A stretch of DNA of 64,000 nucleotides from positions 36,657,127 to 36,721,126 of the forward strand of contig NC_080043.1 in assembly GCF_012489685.1 (NCBI RefSeq). Direction: 5' to 3'. The translations under genes and the position numbers were made by a program. Numbering within the stretch: position 1 is the stretch's first letter; the number at the start of each line of letters is the position of its first letter. This document shows, in pieces, positions 34,671-47,522 of the stretch. Origin of the DNA: Lotus japonicus. Lineage: Eukaryota; Streptophyta; Magnoliopsida; Fabales; Fabaceae. A model generated the notes under the pieces. The model worked only from the letters and a program-made list of their open reading frames with translations, was not told the origin of the DNA and ran no database searches.

Positions 34671-35884
34671 TGTAAGATCAAGTTTTGATCGTGTAGTACA
34701 ACTCTATGTTTTGATGATTACAAGTTAACATTTTAGTATGAACAATTATGGTACTCTAACGTGTTTTCTGAGTGTGCTCTTAACAGGCTCTGACCTTAAT
34801 ATAATCTCACACAAATCAGAAGCACTTTGCTTATAGAGTGACCCTAGAAACGCTTTCGCAATCTCTATGTTCAATCTGAACAGTAGAAAAGCTTCAGAAG
34901 ATCTGAAGTTAATCAAGCTCTGATATGGACTCAGCTCACTTGAAGTTCTGAAGATCCAGACGTTCTGATAACCCAGACACTCTGAAGGTTCAGAAGTTCT
35001 GATGGTGTAGAAGACTCTGAAGATCCAGAAGCTGATAAGTGGAGACTCTGAAGTCCAGAAGCAAACTGGCTCTGAAGACTAAGTACTTCTTCTCTGAGTT
35101 CAGAATCAGAAGGTACAACGGTTAGAGGATCCATGCTTCCCTCTGACTCTGATCAACAAGCTTCACAAGTTTCAACACGAAGCATTCCTCTGATCAGAAG
35201 TCAACAAGGTTAAAGGTCACGTCACTATCCAAAGTACAAAAGCAAGTGTACTATCCTGACGACCTAACCTAACATTCTCAGCCACAGCAGAAGCTGGAAA
35301 TCCCATATCTGCCCTCCAACGGTAGCATTCCCGTGCAATGTTCAAACCCTAATCCTTGGAGTATATATAGAGGCTGAAGACTGAAAGATGCGGTTGGGAA
35401 GAAACTAATACGTGCAAGCAATATTCAAATCTTCTAAGCAATCTTTCTTCATCGAATTCATTGTGTTTACTACAAGCTTTTAAGAAGCAATTTCTTTGTA
35501 AACAATATTCTTTAAACAGTTGTTTAGTTTACCTTTAGGAGATCAAGGTTGATCGGATCCTAGAGAAGACTAAGAGAGTGAATCTTAGTGTGAGCTAAGT
35601 CAGTGTATTGTTAGTCACTTGTAGGTTTCAAGTGCAGTTGTAACAAATCTCTGATTAGTGAATTGTCTTCATTCTAAGAAGGAAGAAATCACCTTCACGG
35701 GTGGACTGGACTAGCTTGAGTGATTCATCAAGTGAACCAGGATAAAATCCTTGTGTGCTTTTCTCATCTCTTATCTTAAGCACTTTACTTGTGTTTCGAA
35801 AAATTTGATAAAATCTTAAGTGGGAAGTTTTTATTCTGAAAACGCTATTCAAACCCCCCATTTCTATCGTTTTTCATACCTTCA
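34671..35884 (+). mobile_element. SIRE-like copia solo LTR with 5-bp target duplication
   Basis: The element starts tgtaagatcaagttttgatc and ends tcgtttttcataccttca, with cacta at 34666-34670 and 35885-35889. It is 1214 bp and homologous to the LTR at 1996-3228. The TATA-like gtatatatagagg at 35361-35373 marks the likely promoter. The U3 part has loose ctctgaagatccagaagc repeats (34940-35110). No internal region flanks it, so it is a solo LTR made by recombination. Confidence 0.92.
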
Positions 35885-36067
35885 CACTATCTGAATGGAA
35901 ATAGGCTACTACCTCAAATCAGGGTGAAGAAGGAGGCTATGAATGAGCTCTGCAATGCGTGGACAGAGTCATTAACTGGATTTGGTGGTATGACTGTTAG
36001 GGAAAAGCATCGGTTATGGACTTTTGAAGGATTACAAGAGATTTTACATGAGGCATTGCCCCTATAA

Positions 36068-36326
36068 GTTACATATGGTATGGAGTAATTGGTAATTTAA
36101 ATAAGGTCCTAGATAGATCTCAATTGTCATCTATGTATAAACTAAAAAGAGAATGCACACAAGAGAAAATAAGCCTGGCCATGATCTAATTCTATACATT
36201 TATTTCTCTAGCTGTCCCGTCTCTGCAATACAAAATGTATGCACAAAACCCATTGAGCATTAACTAGTGAACTGGACTGTCTGCTACACGATTCACCATC
36301 CATGAAATGATACAGTGCCAACTTCC
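36068..36326. other. No gene: 3' flank of the next minus-strand gene
   Basis: No coding sequence is supported. It probably includes the 3' untranslated region of the gene whose stop codon is at 36327. Confidence 0.4.
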
Positions 36327-38257
36327 TTAGACACACGTCTTTAGTTCCAACACCACAACTGCGGATCCAACCAAAAGTATGATAAAGAAAGAGTTAGTCA
36401 AAGTACTTATATTAGTAAAAGGCTTAAGAATAGTTCTCGGAAACATAGTCAATCAAAAAACGGAAGATTATAATATTTAAACAAGTTCAACTTGAATTTT
36501 GATTTTGATTATTATTTCATTTTGGTGTAATACATATTAGAATTAGAAGGTAATTATGTTTGAGCCGGAAATATCTAAATTCTAATGGGAATAGCTTTGC
36601 TAGCGGATGTTTTTTTTTTTCCATTCAAAAGATTCGAACACAAGTTATTGCATAATGAAAGTCAAACATGTACCACATAAATCAACGGTTCATTGAATTT
36701 TTTTGAATATTATTATTTGAATATATTTTGTACTTTTGATTGTTTAATCCAACTATTATATACAGGTAATGATGATAAATAGACATTCACTTTTTTGATA
36801 AATATTCAATTGGCATATATTTTATTGATGGTTTTTAATATTTATTTTTTGTGACGGTTTAAAATGACCAATGAATCATATGCCCATTGAATGTGCAGAG
36901 AATTTTTTTTTTTTGACAAAAGTCCAGAAAATGTTTATGTATATATTTATATGCATGCACAAACTGCTTATGAGTTTAAGGCCTTATGTATAAGGACTTC
37001 AATTCAAGCACACGATGGCAAAAAAGTAATATTGTAAAAAAATTTGAGGGACACAAGAAGGCTTACATTCAGAGTCTGTTGTGATCCAGTTTTCTTTCCT
37101 ACAAGAGATATGAATTGGCGAGTGTGCAATCTGGGCTTGTCCACTCTTAGACAAAGAAGCTATTGATGAGATAACTGAGTAGACAGAAGAAGTAATGGAC
37201 TGAATTTCCTCATCCCATGTGAATTCGATCTTGGGTGACTCACTGCAAAGTTGATAATCTTCTGGAGTTGCCCTTATGTTTCCTTGTCTTTGAAACTGTA
37301 AAACATGGTAAAAATTTGGTGACCATCTAATTTTATTATAATCTCTTCTGATCATTGGCTTCTTTTTTACTTCATTTCTTGTTTAATATATATCTTACAT
37401 GATCTACCCTTTGTGGAGTGAATGTGCTATCCTCTCAAGGAAAACGATTCGCAGACATACCATTTTACCAGACACCACTTGGACATTCAAATTAGTGGTA
37501 GTTTTTAACAGCCACAACATGTTGCGAAGGTTAAAAACCCCGGCCAGCTGTCATATGTACTAAGGGTGTCTGGCGAAATGTGTATATGTCAATGTATAAT
37601 CACTCTTCTCTCCGTGGATAGAAAAATAGTGAAGGGCTTTTGAAGTTGTTAAAATAAGTTTACCTTTTGTTCATTGAATTTTCCTCTTTTATCTTTTTTG
37701 GCAGCAGAAACCAGACCAAGTAGCTCTTTCATTCTTGAAATTGCTTTCTTTTTATCCTCTTTAACTTGATCCTTAGCTTCTGCTGTGACAAACTCATTTC
37801 TTTCTGTTGTTCTAGAGAATGATGCTTCAGTTACGGGCAAAACCTTCTTTCCTACATTAGCAGCAGCAGAATCTGTCCTTTTAGTATTTCTCAAGTTTCC
37901 TAATCCGTATAAGTCGGGGGTCCTGCAAATGCAGGCCTTTGGAATGTCTTTTGATCCGCACATGAATGTAAACAGCTTCAACTTCTTTAATCGAAGTTTG
38001 CTCCATACTATTCTCCTTGTTCTGTGATGCTTAGGTATGTTTATATCTGAAACAATGTCATAAAAAAAGGTATATATATTATGCATTGAAATTGTTCAGT
38101 TCATATGCTAATTGAATGATGTTGAGATCCACAATGCTAAATAGTGCATAAATAAGAGTTGCTCTTAATTACCTCTGGTAACTGTATTGGTGGAAGGACT
38201 AAAGGTCCAGATCTCTCTGTCTTGTTCATGTACCCCTTTAGTGAGCCGTTGAAGAAT
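36327..38257 (-). CDS. Uncharacterised plant protein ending in EFVVLEL (exon 1 unresolved)
   Basis: Exons I can place, in gene order: 38173-38257, 37664-38046, 37067-37295 and 36327-36358, all in phase with GT-AG introns. The assembled protein includes a basic stretch HHRTRRIVWSKLRLKKLKLF, a Lys/Glu-rich part with KKAISRMKELL, then ESPKIEFTWDEE followed by a Ser-rich segment, and ENWITTDSE joined across the last intron to FVVLELKTCV. The last exon holds only 32 coding bases. I recall plant proteins of unknown function with the same basic N-terminal half, SPKIxFxWD motif and (N)WITTDSEFVVLEL end. The first exon must end in phase 0 and lies right of 38270, but I could not choose a start. No function is proposed. 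Confidence 0.72.
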
Positions 38258-38269
38258 CTGTTAATGGTG

Positions 38270-39860
38270 CAACAAAAGAGCTATCAGCCTTCATGTAAAT
38301 AATAATGCAGCTTCGGATTACAACCATCATATGGAATTGGAAAATGGTTGTTGGAGAACTAATTAGGGTGCAAACATCCCAAATAAGAAGGATAAAAAAA
38401 TTATAAAAGTGATAGATGTAATACATAATGTATTGTGAATAAGCAAAAGATAAAAGGAAATGTATGAGATATGGAAGTACTTAGTGTCATGATGTGTTTG
38501 AATATGAGAATTTCATATCATTACATAACCATATATATACCTGCATGTCTACTGTGGATGCTCTATGCAACTTATATATACTATTTTTTGAATGAGGGTC
38601 TTTTCTCTTATGACTGTGTTAGTCAAATAGAGAGGTCCTATGCAGCTCTTATATCTTTACAAGCTGTCTGGTAAGATATATTCTTCAATTCTCAAGCGTT
38701 TGAGGCCTTTGGTGAGATGAGACGAAGAAAATTGGTGTTAATTTAAGGGAGAAGGAGAGACAAGGGAATGAAGGGAGTGAGTGGGGAATGGTTGTTGCCT
38801 TAATTGTTGGCTTATGATTCTAAGTGATATGGAGCTTATGTCATATATAGCAATACGTATGTAGTAAGGTTAAGGACGAGATTGAATGAGGAAATTCAAC
38901 CTATGTGGCATGATTCATAGCCATGCACTTGTATGTTTGTGAGCCCTCAGCTTATATGTGCCGTCAATTGGAGATTATATTCTTAGTTTTTGTCTACTTT
39001 GCAACAAAAAAAAATCTATTTCACAAGTTAAATTAGTTTTTTTTTTTGCATTTTCATTTTAGCACATAAATAGCTTATGGTATGGTCAGGGACATCGCTA
39101 CCATATTCCGAGCCAGATTAGTCGTGTGGGGCTTCTTTCCTCCGTGCAGACTGGTGACTAAAGGACAAAAAAAATAACATGTATTAAATGTTAGTAGAAA
39201 AAACATGAACTCTCTTACAATTTCATAACTCATTCAACTTGCGTTCTTCAATACCCAGGCAGTGAGAGGAAAACAATATTATGCAGCCGCCACCCGATTT
39301 GGGGATTATATCTCCCTTTGGGAATTCTCATTCTCTTAGAGAGACTTCTCCTTTTTCATTGGAGTGTTTCTCTCCATAACAAGTGAGTTTTTTTACCATA
39401 ATAGGTGGCTTTGCTTTATTTAAATAAGCGAGTATTTTTTTTCTTTTTAGTGTGGGTTTGGTTTCTTTCTTCCCTTCCCCATCTCTGTGGCCGCCAATAA
39501 ACTCCTCCGCCTTCGTCCTCGCCGCCACTGTTGCCTCTACCGCCACCTTCGTGCCACCTCAACCACTACCATGACCGTCATTGCTGCCATCATTCCTTCC
39601 CCGTCCTTTATTTTTTCAATGTTTGTATGGTCTATATCGAATCTTCCCTCCTTTATGTCTTTTCAGTGATGTCAACTTGACATCATTTGGTGCAGCTGAA
39701 GACACAATATTGACTTACCTAGAAGCTACAGATTGTTGAATCTTGTTGTTTGGAGTTTTTGTATGACCTTTAGTGTGTTAGATACTTGTGTTAGCTTGAG
39801 TGAGCAAGCTTGGTTCTTAATTTATTTGTTTGATTACATTGCAATGTCAATCTTTTGAGA
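38270..39860. other. Upstream region of the minus-strand gene; no other gene
   Basis: It probably contains exon 1 and the promoter of the 36327-38257 gene; short ORFs here are not convincing. About 39085-39175 carries ccgagccagattagtcgtg, which resembles the middle of a plant SINE, without clear ends. 39480-39670 has an unrecognised 60-codon ORF. Confidence 0.35.
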
Positions 39861-40420
39861 ATTTATTCCTACAAGATGTTCGCATTGGTGAGCAAGGATT
39901 TGGGTTGTAATCCAAACATCATTAGCCCAAAAAAGTGTTCTGGTTGGCTCTAAAAGCCATACGACCCGTCAGCGTTGCAATCGACACACACGGTTATGCC
40001 CCTAAGCATACACCACATGGCCGACCAACACAACCTGGTTTAGGAACGGACCACCCGTCTCAACAGGAAAAGTGACCGACCGACCTAGCAAACGGCCAAG
40101 ATATCTACTTAAGCACGATGAACCAACTCGACTATGCGCTCTGAAGCTCCACTTAAAGGACTTCCCACACATTTGTAGGGGACTCCGAACATAAATACTA
40201 AGCCTATAAATACAGGTTCTCTCGTTCTACATAACATTCTATTCATTCTTAGCATTTTTTAGTTCTTCTTATACTCATGGTTCCCTCTTTCCTCATTCAT
40301 TGATTTTAGCGTCAAAGTGTCTTTTGCAAGTACTTCCCCTACGCTTGAGACCAGCACCTCCATTCTCTCAGGCCAAGCCACGGCCGAACTCCGCCACCGA
40401 ACACGACAAGCAAAACGATC
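39860..40420 (+). mobile_element. Possible gypsy-type LTR fragment
   Basis: The stretch is GC-richer than its flanks, contains gaccgaccgacctag-type words, and has a TATA-like cctataaatacagg at 40203-40216 followed by a leader-like segment ending in caggccaagccacggccg. This matches the layout of a degraded plant LTR. Ends and target duplication are not visible. Confidence 0.35.
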
Positions 40421-40888
40421 TAGATTCTGAGAAGAACTAAAAGAACATGAAATAGATAAGTTAATATGATCCATCGTATAATTGTCCATACAAAATATCA
40501 AAATTATGATTAGTTTAAGGTAAGAGTTTTGAAAGTAGATCAAGACAATCTTATTCAACACTTAAAATATTTTTGGTGAACACACCTGCATAGAAGAAAA
40601 TATTTTTGTTTAGAAATCCATAATATATGCATTCAGGGGTTTTTCTAGTCCAATCATCGCCTACGTGACATCTCATGATTAGCCTCCTTTCCTCTTAAAA
40701 TCCTACATGGCAATCATTCCTCCTTTCCTCTTAATATACACCCTTCTCATTAACCTACACTCCTCTATATTTAAAAGCTTATATAAGACTCTTATTCTTC
40801 TTTCATCTCTCCATTGTTTGGATTTCTCCTTAACCTATACTGCTTCTTCAACCATCTCGTGCGTTTTGTATTTATTGAGCATTTCTAC

Positions 40889-41561
40889 ATGGCTTCAAGA
40901 TCTCCTTTTGTGGTTCTTCATGACTATACAAAGGTATGTACTTTTTCTCCTCTGAAATCAATTTTTCAAGTATTTAGTGTGTTTTATTGTAATCTAATCT
41001 CAATCCTTCAAAATTCATGTATTACTAACCCTAATATGCGTTTCTCCTCATTCCCTTTCAACAATTTTTTTACAGGATTATGGTGTCATTAGACCTATAA
41101 ACGCGGAAATTAACAATTTCACGGATATGGATCAAGGGTATATTATTATTATTGATCCTGTGAGTGTTCATAGCACAATTGAATTTCACCATCAGAATGG
41201 TGAATGTCGCTTGGTTAGTTTAATTTTCGTATACTTTTAATTTTTTTAACTTCAATGTGTCTTATTATGGTTTTTAAAATTTCATAATTGATTCGCACTT
41301 TTTTTTTCCCAGCTATTACCTTCTCAAATCGTTCCATTCTTTTTAAGTTTTGGAACATCTCCAGTTCAACTTCATACTGGTGTGATAGACGACATCCCCT
41401 GCAACGTGCTTTCGTCAAAACCTACTGATGCGCGTATAGGATCTGGTTGGAGAAAATTATGCAAAATAATGGAAATTAGTGCCGGTGACATAGTTTATTT
41501 TAGGTTTGAAAAAATAGCAAATAGAATTATTGAAGTTAAGGTGGTTTATGGAAATATTTAG
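40889..41561 (+). CDS. Small B3-like DNA-binding domain protein, 3 exons
   Basis: Exons 40889-40933, 41076-41213 and 41313-41561 join in frame with GT-AG introns to give 143 aa, starting MASRSPFVVLHDYTK. The C-terminal part (GSGWRKLCKIMEISAGDIVYFRFE, split by the usual W...L..GD...F spacing) matches the second half of the plant B3 fold. The first half has a hydrophobic strand (GYIIIIDP) but lacks clear DNA-contact residues. It may be a minimal B3 protein or one arm of a larger B3/OB-fold family known in legumes. It is followed by a satellite and an RPA-like pseudogene. Function is not established; nuclear DNA binding is inferred only from the fold. Confidence 0.65.
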
Positions 41562-41944
41562 TCAGTTGTTATTCATTTCAAAATTTAATCGGTTGTTGTT
41601 TTGTCTTGGGTATCTTTTCGTTGTTTTGTTTTTCTCAATTCAATCTACATGAGAGGATTGTTCTCATGATTTACTTTATTTATCGAATAAAATTCATTTC
41701 AACAATAAAGTACAAGATTAATTGTTATAGGTAATTACAAATTCCTTTGTAGTATAATGTTTATTTTTTCCAGTAATAGAAACAGACGTCATCTTAAATT
41801 TATATTCGAATATATATAAAATAAAAAGATGTCATATAAAGTTTATTCGTTATTTTTTTCATTCTTAATTTTTTTTTCAAATTTATATATAAAAAAACTT
41901 TTCCTTTTTAAAAATAAAAACCGTTGTTAATTACCTTTGTTAAA
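41562..41944. other. No gene: AT-rich spacer
   Basis: AT-rich sequence after the stop codon of the B3-like gene, probably including its 3' untranslated region. It grades into the satellite array. Confidence 0.4.
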
Positions 41945-44030
41945 AACCGTTGTTCATTAGCTATCTATTAAAGGAAATTACCATTCGAAATTAATTATTT
42001 ATTTTCTTCAATTTTCTTATATATAAACCACTTAATTATATTAATTTGTAGTCAACTCATAAAAGACATTAAATGCTATATGGAATAAATGATATATTCG
42101 TTTTTTTTAAACCACATTTAAAATAATTATTTACATTTTAATGCATTGACTGTTTATTTAAGGAAATTATCATTCGGAATTAATTGATTAATTCCTTTTA
42201 ATTCCTTATATAAAAAATTAATGATGTGAATCACGTTTTTTTGTTTAAAATAATTTCCATTTTAAAATGAAAAAAACATTTTAAATAATTAATTACTTTT
42301 TAAATTCATTAGCTATCTATTTAAGTAAATTAATTTTCAAAATTATTTATTTATTTCCTTCAATTTCCTTATATAAACCACTTAATTATATTAATTTCTA
42401 GTTAACTCATAATAGATATTAAATACTATATGGAATTAATGTTTATTTCGAGAACTTAAAAAAAAAAACTCATTAAAAAGAATTATTTACATTTTAATGC
42501 ATTGACAATTTATTTAACGAAATTATTATTCGAAATTAATTAATTATTTCCTTATCTAAAAAAATTAATGACGTGAATCTCGTTTTCTTTGTTTTAAAAT
42601 AATTTCCATTTTTAAAATGAAAAAAATGATTTAAATAGGAATTACTTATAAAATTCATTAGCTATCTATTTAAGGAAATTACTATTCGAAATTAATTATT
42701 TATTTTCTTCATATTCCTTATATAAACCACTTAATTATATTAATTTGTAGTCAACTCATAAAATACATTAAATGCTATATGGAATAAATGCTATATTCGT
42801 TTAAAAAAAACACATTTAACATAATTAATTACATTTTAATGCATTGACTATTTATTTAAGGAAATTATTATTTGAAATTAATTGATTAATTCCTTTTAAT
42901 TCCTTATATAAAAAATTAATGATGTGAATCACATTTTCTTTGTTTTAAAATAATTTCCATTTTTAAAATGAAAACAAAAACGTTTTAAATAATTAATTAC
43001 TTTTTAAATTCATTAGCAATCTATTTAAGTAAATTAATTTTCGAAATTAATTATTTATTTCCTTCAATTTCCTTATATAAACCACTTAATTATATTAATT
43101 TGTAGTCAACTCAGAAAAGACATTAAATGCTATATGGAATAAATGCTATATTCATTTTTTTAAAATACCATTTAAAAGAATTAATTACATTTTAATGCAT
43201 TGACTATTTATTTCAGGAAATTATTATTCGATATTAATTGATTAATTCCTTCTAATTCCTTATATTAAAACATTAATGACGTGAATCCTGTTTTCTTTGT
43301 TTTTAAATAATTTCCATTTTTGAAATGAAAAAAATGTTTTAAATAATTAATTACTTTTTAAATTCATAAGCCATCTATTTAAGGAAATCATTATTCGAAA
43401 TTAATTATCTATTTCCTTCAATTTCCTTATATAAACCACTTAATTATATTAATTTGTAGGTAACTCATAAAAGACATTAAATGTTATATGGAATAAATGC
43501 TATATTCGTTTTTTTTAAAACCTCATTTAAAATAATTAATTGCATTTTAATACATTGACTATTTATTTAAGGAAATAATTATTCGAAATTAATTGATTAT
43601 TTCCTTAAACTTACTTGTATAAAAAAATTAATGACGTGAATCCCGTTTTCGTTGTTTTAAAATAATTACCATTTTTAAAATGAAAAAAAACGTTCAAAAT
43701 AATTAATTACTTTTTAAATTCATAAGCTATCTATTTCAGGAAATTACTATTCAAAATTAATTATGTATTTTCTTCAATTTCCTTATATAAACCACTTAAT
43801 TATATTAATTTGTAGTCAACTCATACAAGACATTAAATGCTATATGGAATAAATGCTATATTAGATTTTGTTTTAAAAAATCCCTTTAAAAAAAATTAAT
43901 AATTACTTTTTTAATTCATTACCTATCTATTTAGGGAAACTAGTATTCCAAATTAATTACTTATTTCCTTAAATTTCCTTATACAAAAAAATTAATGACG
44001 TAAATCGAGTTTTCTTCGTTTTTGAAAAAA
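41945..44030. repeat. Satellite array, about 353-bp units, six copies
   Basis: The landmark accacttaattatattaatt recurs at 42027, 42377, 42726, 43081, 43435 and 43791, giving spacings of 350, 349, 355, 354 and 356. Each unit also holds a related second half (tatttaaggaaattatcatt ... aattccttatata) about 180-190 bases from the first, so the monomer is itself a diverged dimer. It is extremely AT-rich and non-coding. Copies differ by scattered substitutions and small indels. Confidence 0.92.
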
Positions 44031-44265
44031 CAACGTTTTCTACAACCAGCAACTAAAAATAATAATTATTAATTTTCTTTTATAAGTAAAAAATACGTTT
44101 TTAAACATTTAAAAATAATCATAATTAGTCAATGATAAAAACAATAACTACTAATACATAATTAATCAACAAAAAACTTTTCTATAGTGATTAATTAAAT
44201 GCATAATTAGTCTATGCTTATTAATCAATTAATGTTATATCCATGTGTAAATAAAGACTAACCTA

Positions 44266-47200
44266 ATTATTGCTGATTTTGAAGAGATATTAAGCCCTTC
44301 ATTTGACCAACAAATTTTGGTTGGTAAGTATTTTATGTGATTCTTTCATCAGTATACGAAAAATTATGTTTTTTGTTATTCTGACAAATATAATTTTTTC
44401 CAGATGTCATTGGCTCGCTTACAGCCATATTTACAGAAGTTAAGTTCCCACGAAATGAAGTGCCTACAAAAAGTGTCCATTTTCCTACGAACTGGAGTGC
44501 CTACAAAAAGTGAGTCCATCAATGTTTTGGGAACTCAACTCAGCTGGGATAGTCCATAACTCAACAAATCCTTATGTCGATTTTCACAGACATAAATTCA
44601 TATGAAACTCCTTCAATTCTAAGGTCAAACAATTCATGCAGAGTGTAGGCGTAACCTTCACGAACGTTTTGCCAACAGAATCACTGAAGGTTTGGTATAT
44701 CGTCTTGAAAATTTATGGTATGGCATAATTTTCAAGGACTTAGTGCATCTAGGCATATCTACAAGATACACTTGCAGAGTAGAACAAGAATGATTCAATA
44801 TAATAAAGATGTGTTTCTTGTGCGTGATATGATATTTGACAACGTCATGAAATTCTAAATCCTGACTTTGACGAGCGGTTCTTAGTTGGTATGTAAAGAC
44901 CTTCATTTAAATAATTTCATATACATCAACACAAACATGTATTGACATTACCTTTAAAATAGATGTTATGGGCGAAGTAACGCATGTCGGAAATTACAAC
45001 GATTTGAGCGGAATAGAGTCAATACGAAGAGCAGAGACATTGAAATTGAATCTCAAGGGTAAGTTTTCTTTTATCAATAACAAATTAATATTATTAATTT
45101 CTCTAAATTCCTACGGAAGAAAATTAACAACTTTTATTTAATTTTTTTCAAGCAAAAAAATTAAATGTTTTTTATACGACCAATTTGTCGACGAACTAGA
45201 TGCACTTCTAAATTCAGAAGACAACAAACACGTTATTATCATATTGTTGGGAGTAGTAACAATTCATCAAGGTACATTTCATTATTTTGAGTAACAAACA
45301 AACACAAACTTCTATATAATAAATCAACATGTTCAAACTTAAACTTACAATTGATCGCTAATTTTTTTCAGGGGAATATAAGCTAACTGCTAGGTTAAAC
45401 TGCACTAAAGTAATGTTCAATCATGACATTCTACAAGCAGTGTCCTATAGAGAAAGGTATATATGTACTGTGGATTTCATATTACTTTGAACAAATTTAG
45501 ATGACATATAATAACATAATTTTTGTTTCTTCGCAGATTATTTGAGTGTGACGCAGTTCATACTCAAGTAATGAACGTTGTGATTGAAAGATTAAATTTT
45601 ACTGAAGAAGATGAGTTCCTGACGTTTTTCCCAAACGCAAGGATAGATTAAAAATTTGGTTACTTGCAGATCGGTAAGTTCTCATCACTTTTAATTTATT
45701 TTATTAGACATTGCATTTGGATTAAAAAAAAAGCAGACACTGATTTTCATTCAACGTTTTAATTAAATAAATCATTACCTATTATATTATTAAATTAGTA
45801 TTAATGAATAAATTGTTAAATTAGTAAATAAACATATAATGTTAGGATTATACTAAACAAAAATGCGTTTTAAATACAAAATTCATGGGGATATAGATTT
45901 TTAAACACTAACTACAAAATTAAATACTTGTTAAATTAAATTAATAATCACCTATTATAGAAAATTAATAACACATTAATAATGGGATAAAATATCAATT
46001 AATTAGACCATAAACTCTTATACTCTTTCATTGAGTTTAATTGCTTTAAATTCATAACGTTATAATAGGAAAAAAAAGATTTTGATACAAGTTTTTAAAA
46101 TTTTTAAAAAAAATTAATTTATAGTCAACAGTTAAAACAACAGCTACTATATTCAATTCTTAAAAAAACGATTTTATTTTTTTGCAAAAAAAATGCTCGA
46201 ACACTTATTTAATATTTTTTAAAAACTTAAATTTTAATCAATTTAAAATAAATTCTTTAAAAATAAATGCCGTACTTAAAAAGGAAATAAAAAAGTTTAG
46301 CTACTTAAAGGTCTTTTAACGAGTATATTAATTATCATTTAATAAATATAAAACTCTTATATAAACGTATTTAATGGATCTTAAATAGTGTGTTTTTTAT
46401 TCAGTTATAAAAACAGTAGACACAATAATCCCTCTTTTTAAAAAAATAGAGTTTACACTATACCAATTTAATTACTTTTTCTATAAATTAATTACTATCT
46501 AAAAACATAACAACAAAATCAAGTACAATCATTTCCCATTTAAAAAAAACATGTTACTAAGTATGTACATTTAAAAATGCTATTATCACTGTTAATCTAA
46601 CAATTAGATGTAACTACAATTTTTTTTTCATTTTATTCATTTCTACAGCTTACAATATTCTTTCATTATATATGTCGCGATTAAGGAAATTGATAGCACA
46701 AATGATTGATATTACCATGACTATGAATGTCACTCAGCAGCATACTCCGACGGAGCACAATATTATTGTGAAAAATGTAACAAGCATATCACTCCTACCA
46801 TACGGTAAACTTCTAATTGCATAAATAAATTAATTTGTAAAATATTCAATTTATTTAATTATCAATAGTTACATCAGGTACAAACTGTTGTTTAATGTGC
46901 TGATAATACTGGATTAGCAACTTTTATCGTTTTTTATCGCGAAGGTTGTTATCTGATGAACAAAAAAGGCAACGAAATATTGGAAAAAATGGAAAAGGTG
47001 AACATAGTCATGTAAAAAAAAAAGGTTCATATTCATCACTCACTTAATTCATAATATATTAATGTTTTCATTTTAATTTAAATGCAATCTAAATCGGCTG
47101 CATGGAACACCCCCAAAAGAAATTGTTGACTTAGTGCCCAAGGAATTCCTTTTAAAGGTTGAAGGGAAGGATAGATGCGGAAGGTGGTTTAAATCAGCAT

Positions 47201-47522
47201 TTAAAGTCTTGAAAATTTGCAAGGATCCACAAATAATTTCAAAATTCAAAACAAAGGTGAAATGTTAAACTCTTATTGCTATATAATGGTTATTTATATC
47301 ATAAATTTTTATATTTCCGATTCAAATGTAAAATCTCTGACTTAGGTATTGGTCATCACTATTGTAAAATAGGTTTGTTTTAGGCATTGGTCATCACTAT
47401 TATAAAATAGGTTTGTTTTGCAAACGATCACTAAAAGTGGTAAACGAAACACACCTCAAGCTATAGTTGAAGACTCCAACACACCTGTTAAACGTCGTTC
47501 AAACGATGGTTCGATAACATAA
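44266..47522 (+). pseudogene. RPA1-like (70-kDa subunit family) OB-fold pseudogene
   Basis: Exon-like blocks follow the order of plant RPA1-like proteins. There is an N-terminal OB piece (ERFANRITEGLVYRLENLW, about 44675), an EILNPDFDERFLV block (about 44850) joining DVMGEVTHVGNYNDL (44964), and LYDQFVDELDALL with VIIILLGVVTIHQG (45170-45272). Then come EYKLTARLNCTKVMF, FTEEDEFLTFFPNARID, a zinc-ribbon-like YECHSAAYSDGAQYYCEKCN, NTGLATFIVFYREGCYLMN, and a C-terminal KEIVDLVPKEFLLKVEGK. Damage includes a TAA at 45649-45651, a TGA replacing an expected Trp at 46707-46709, a one-base loss near 46900, and frame problems near 44850 and 45153. An extra FEEILSPSFDQQILV-DVIG block at 44275-44460 precedes the N-terminal piece, so part is duplicated. 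Splice sites are largely preserved, so decay is recent or partial. Confidence 0.8.

Noticed and set aside
41945..44030. CRISPR-like array
   Set aside because: Units are about 353 bp and similar throughout, with no short repeat/unique spacer pattern; this is a eukaryotic satellite.
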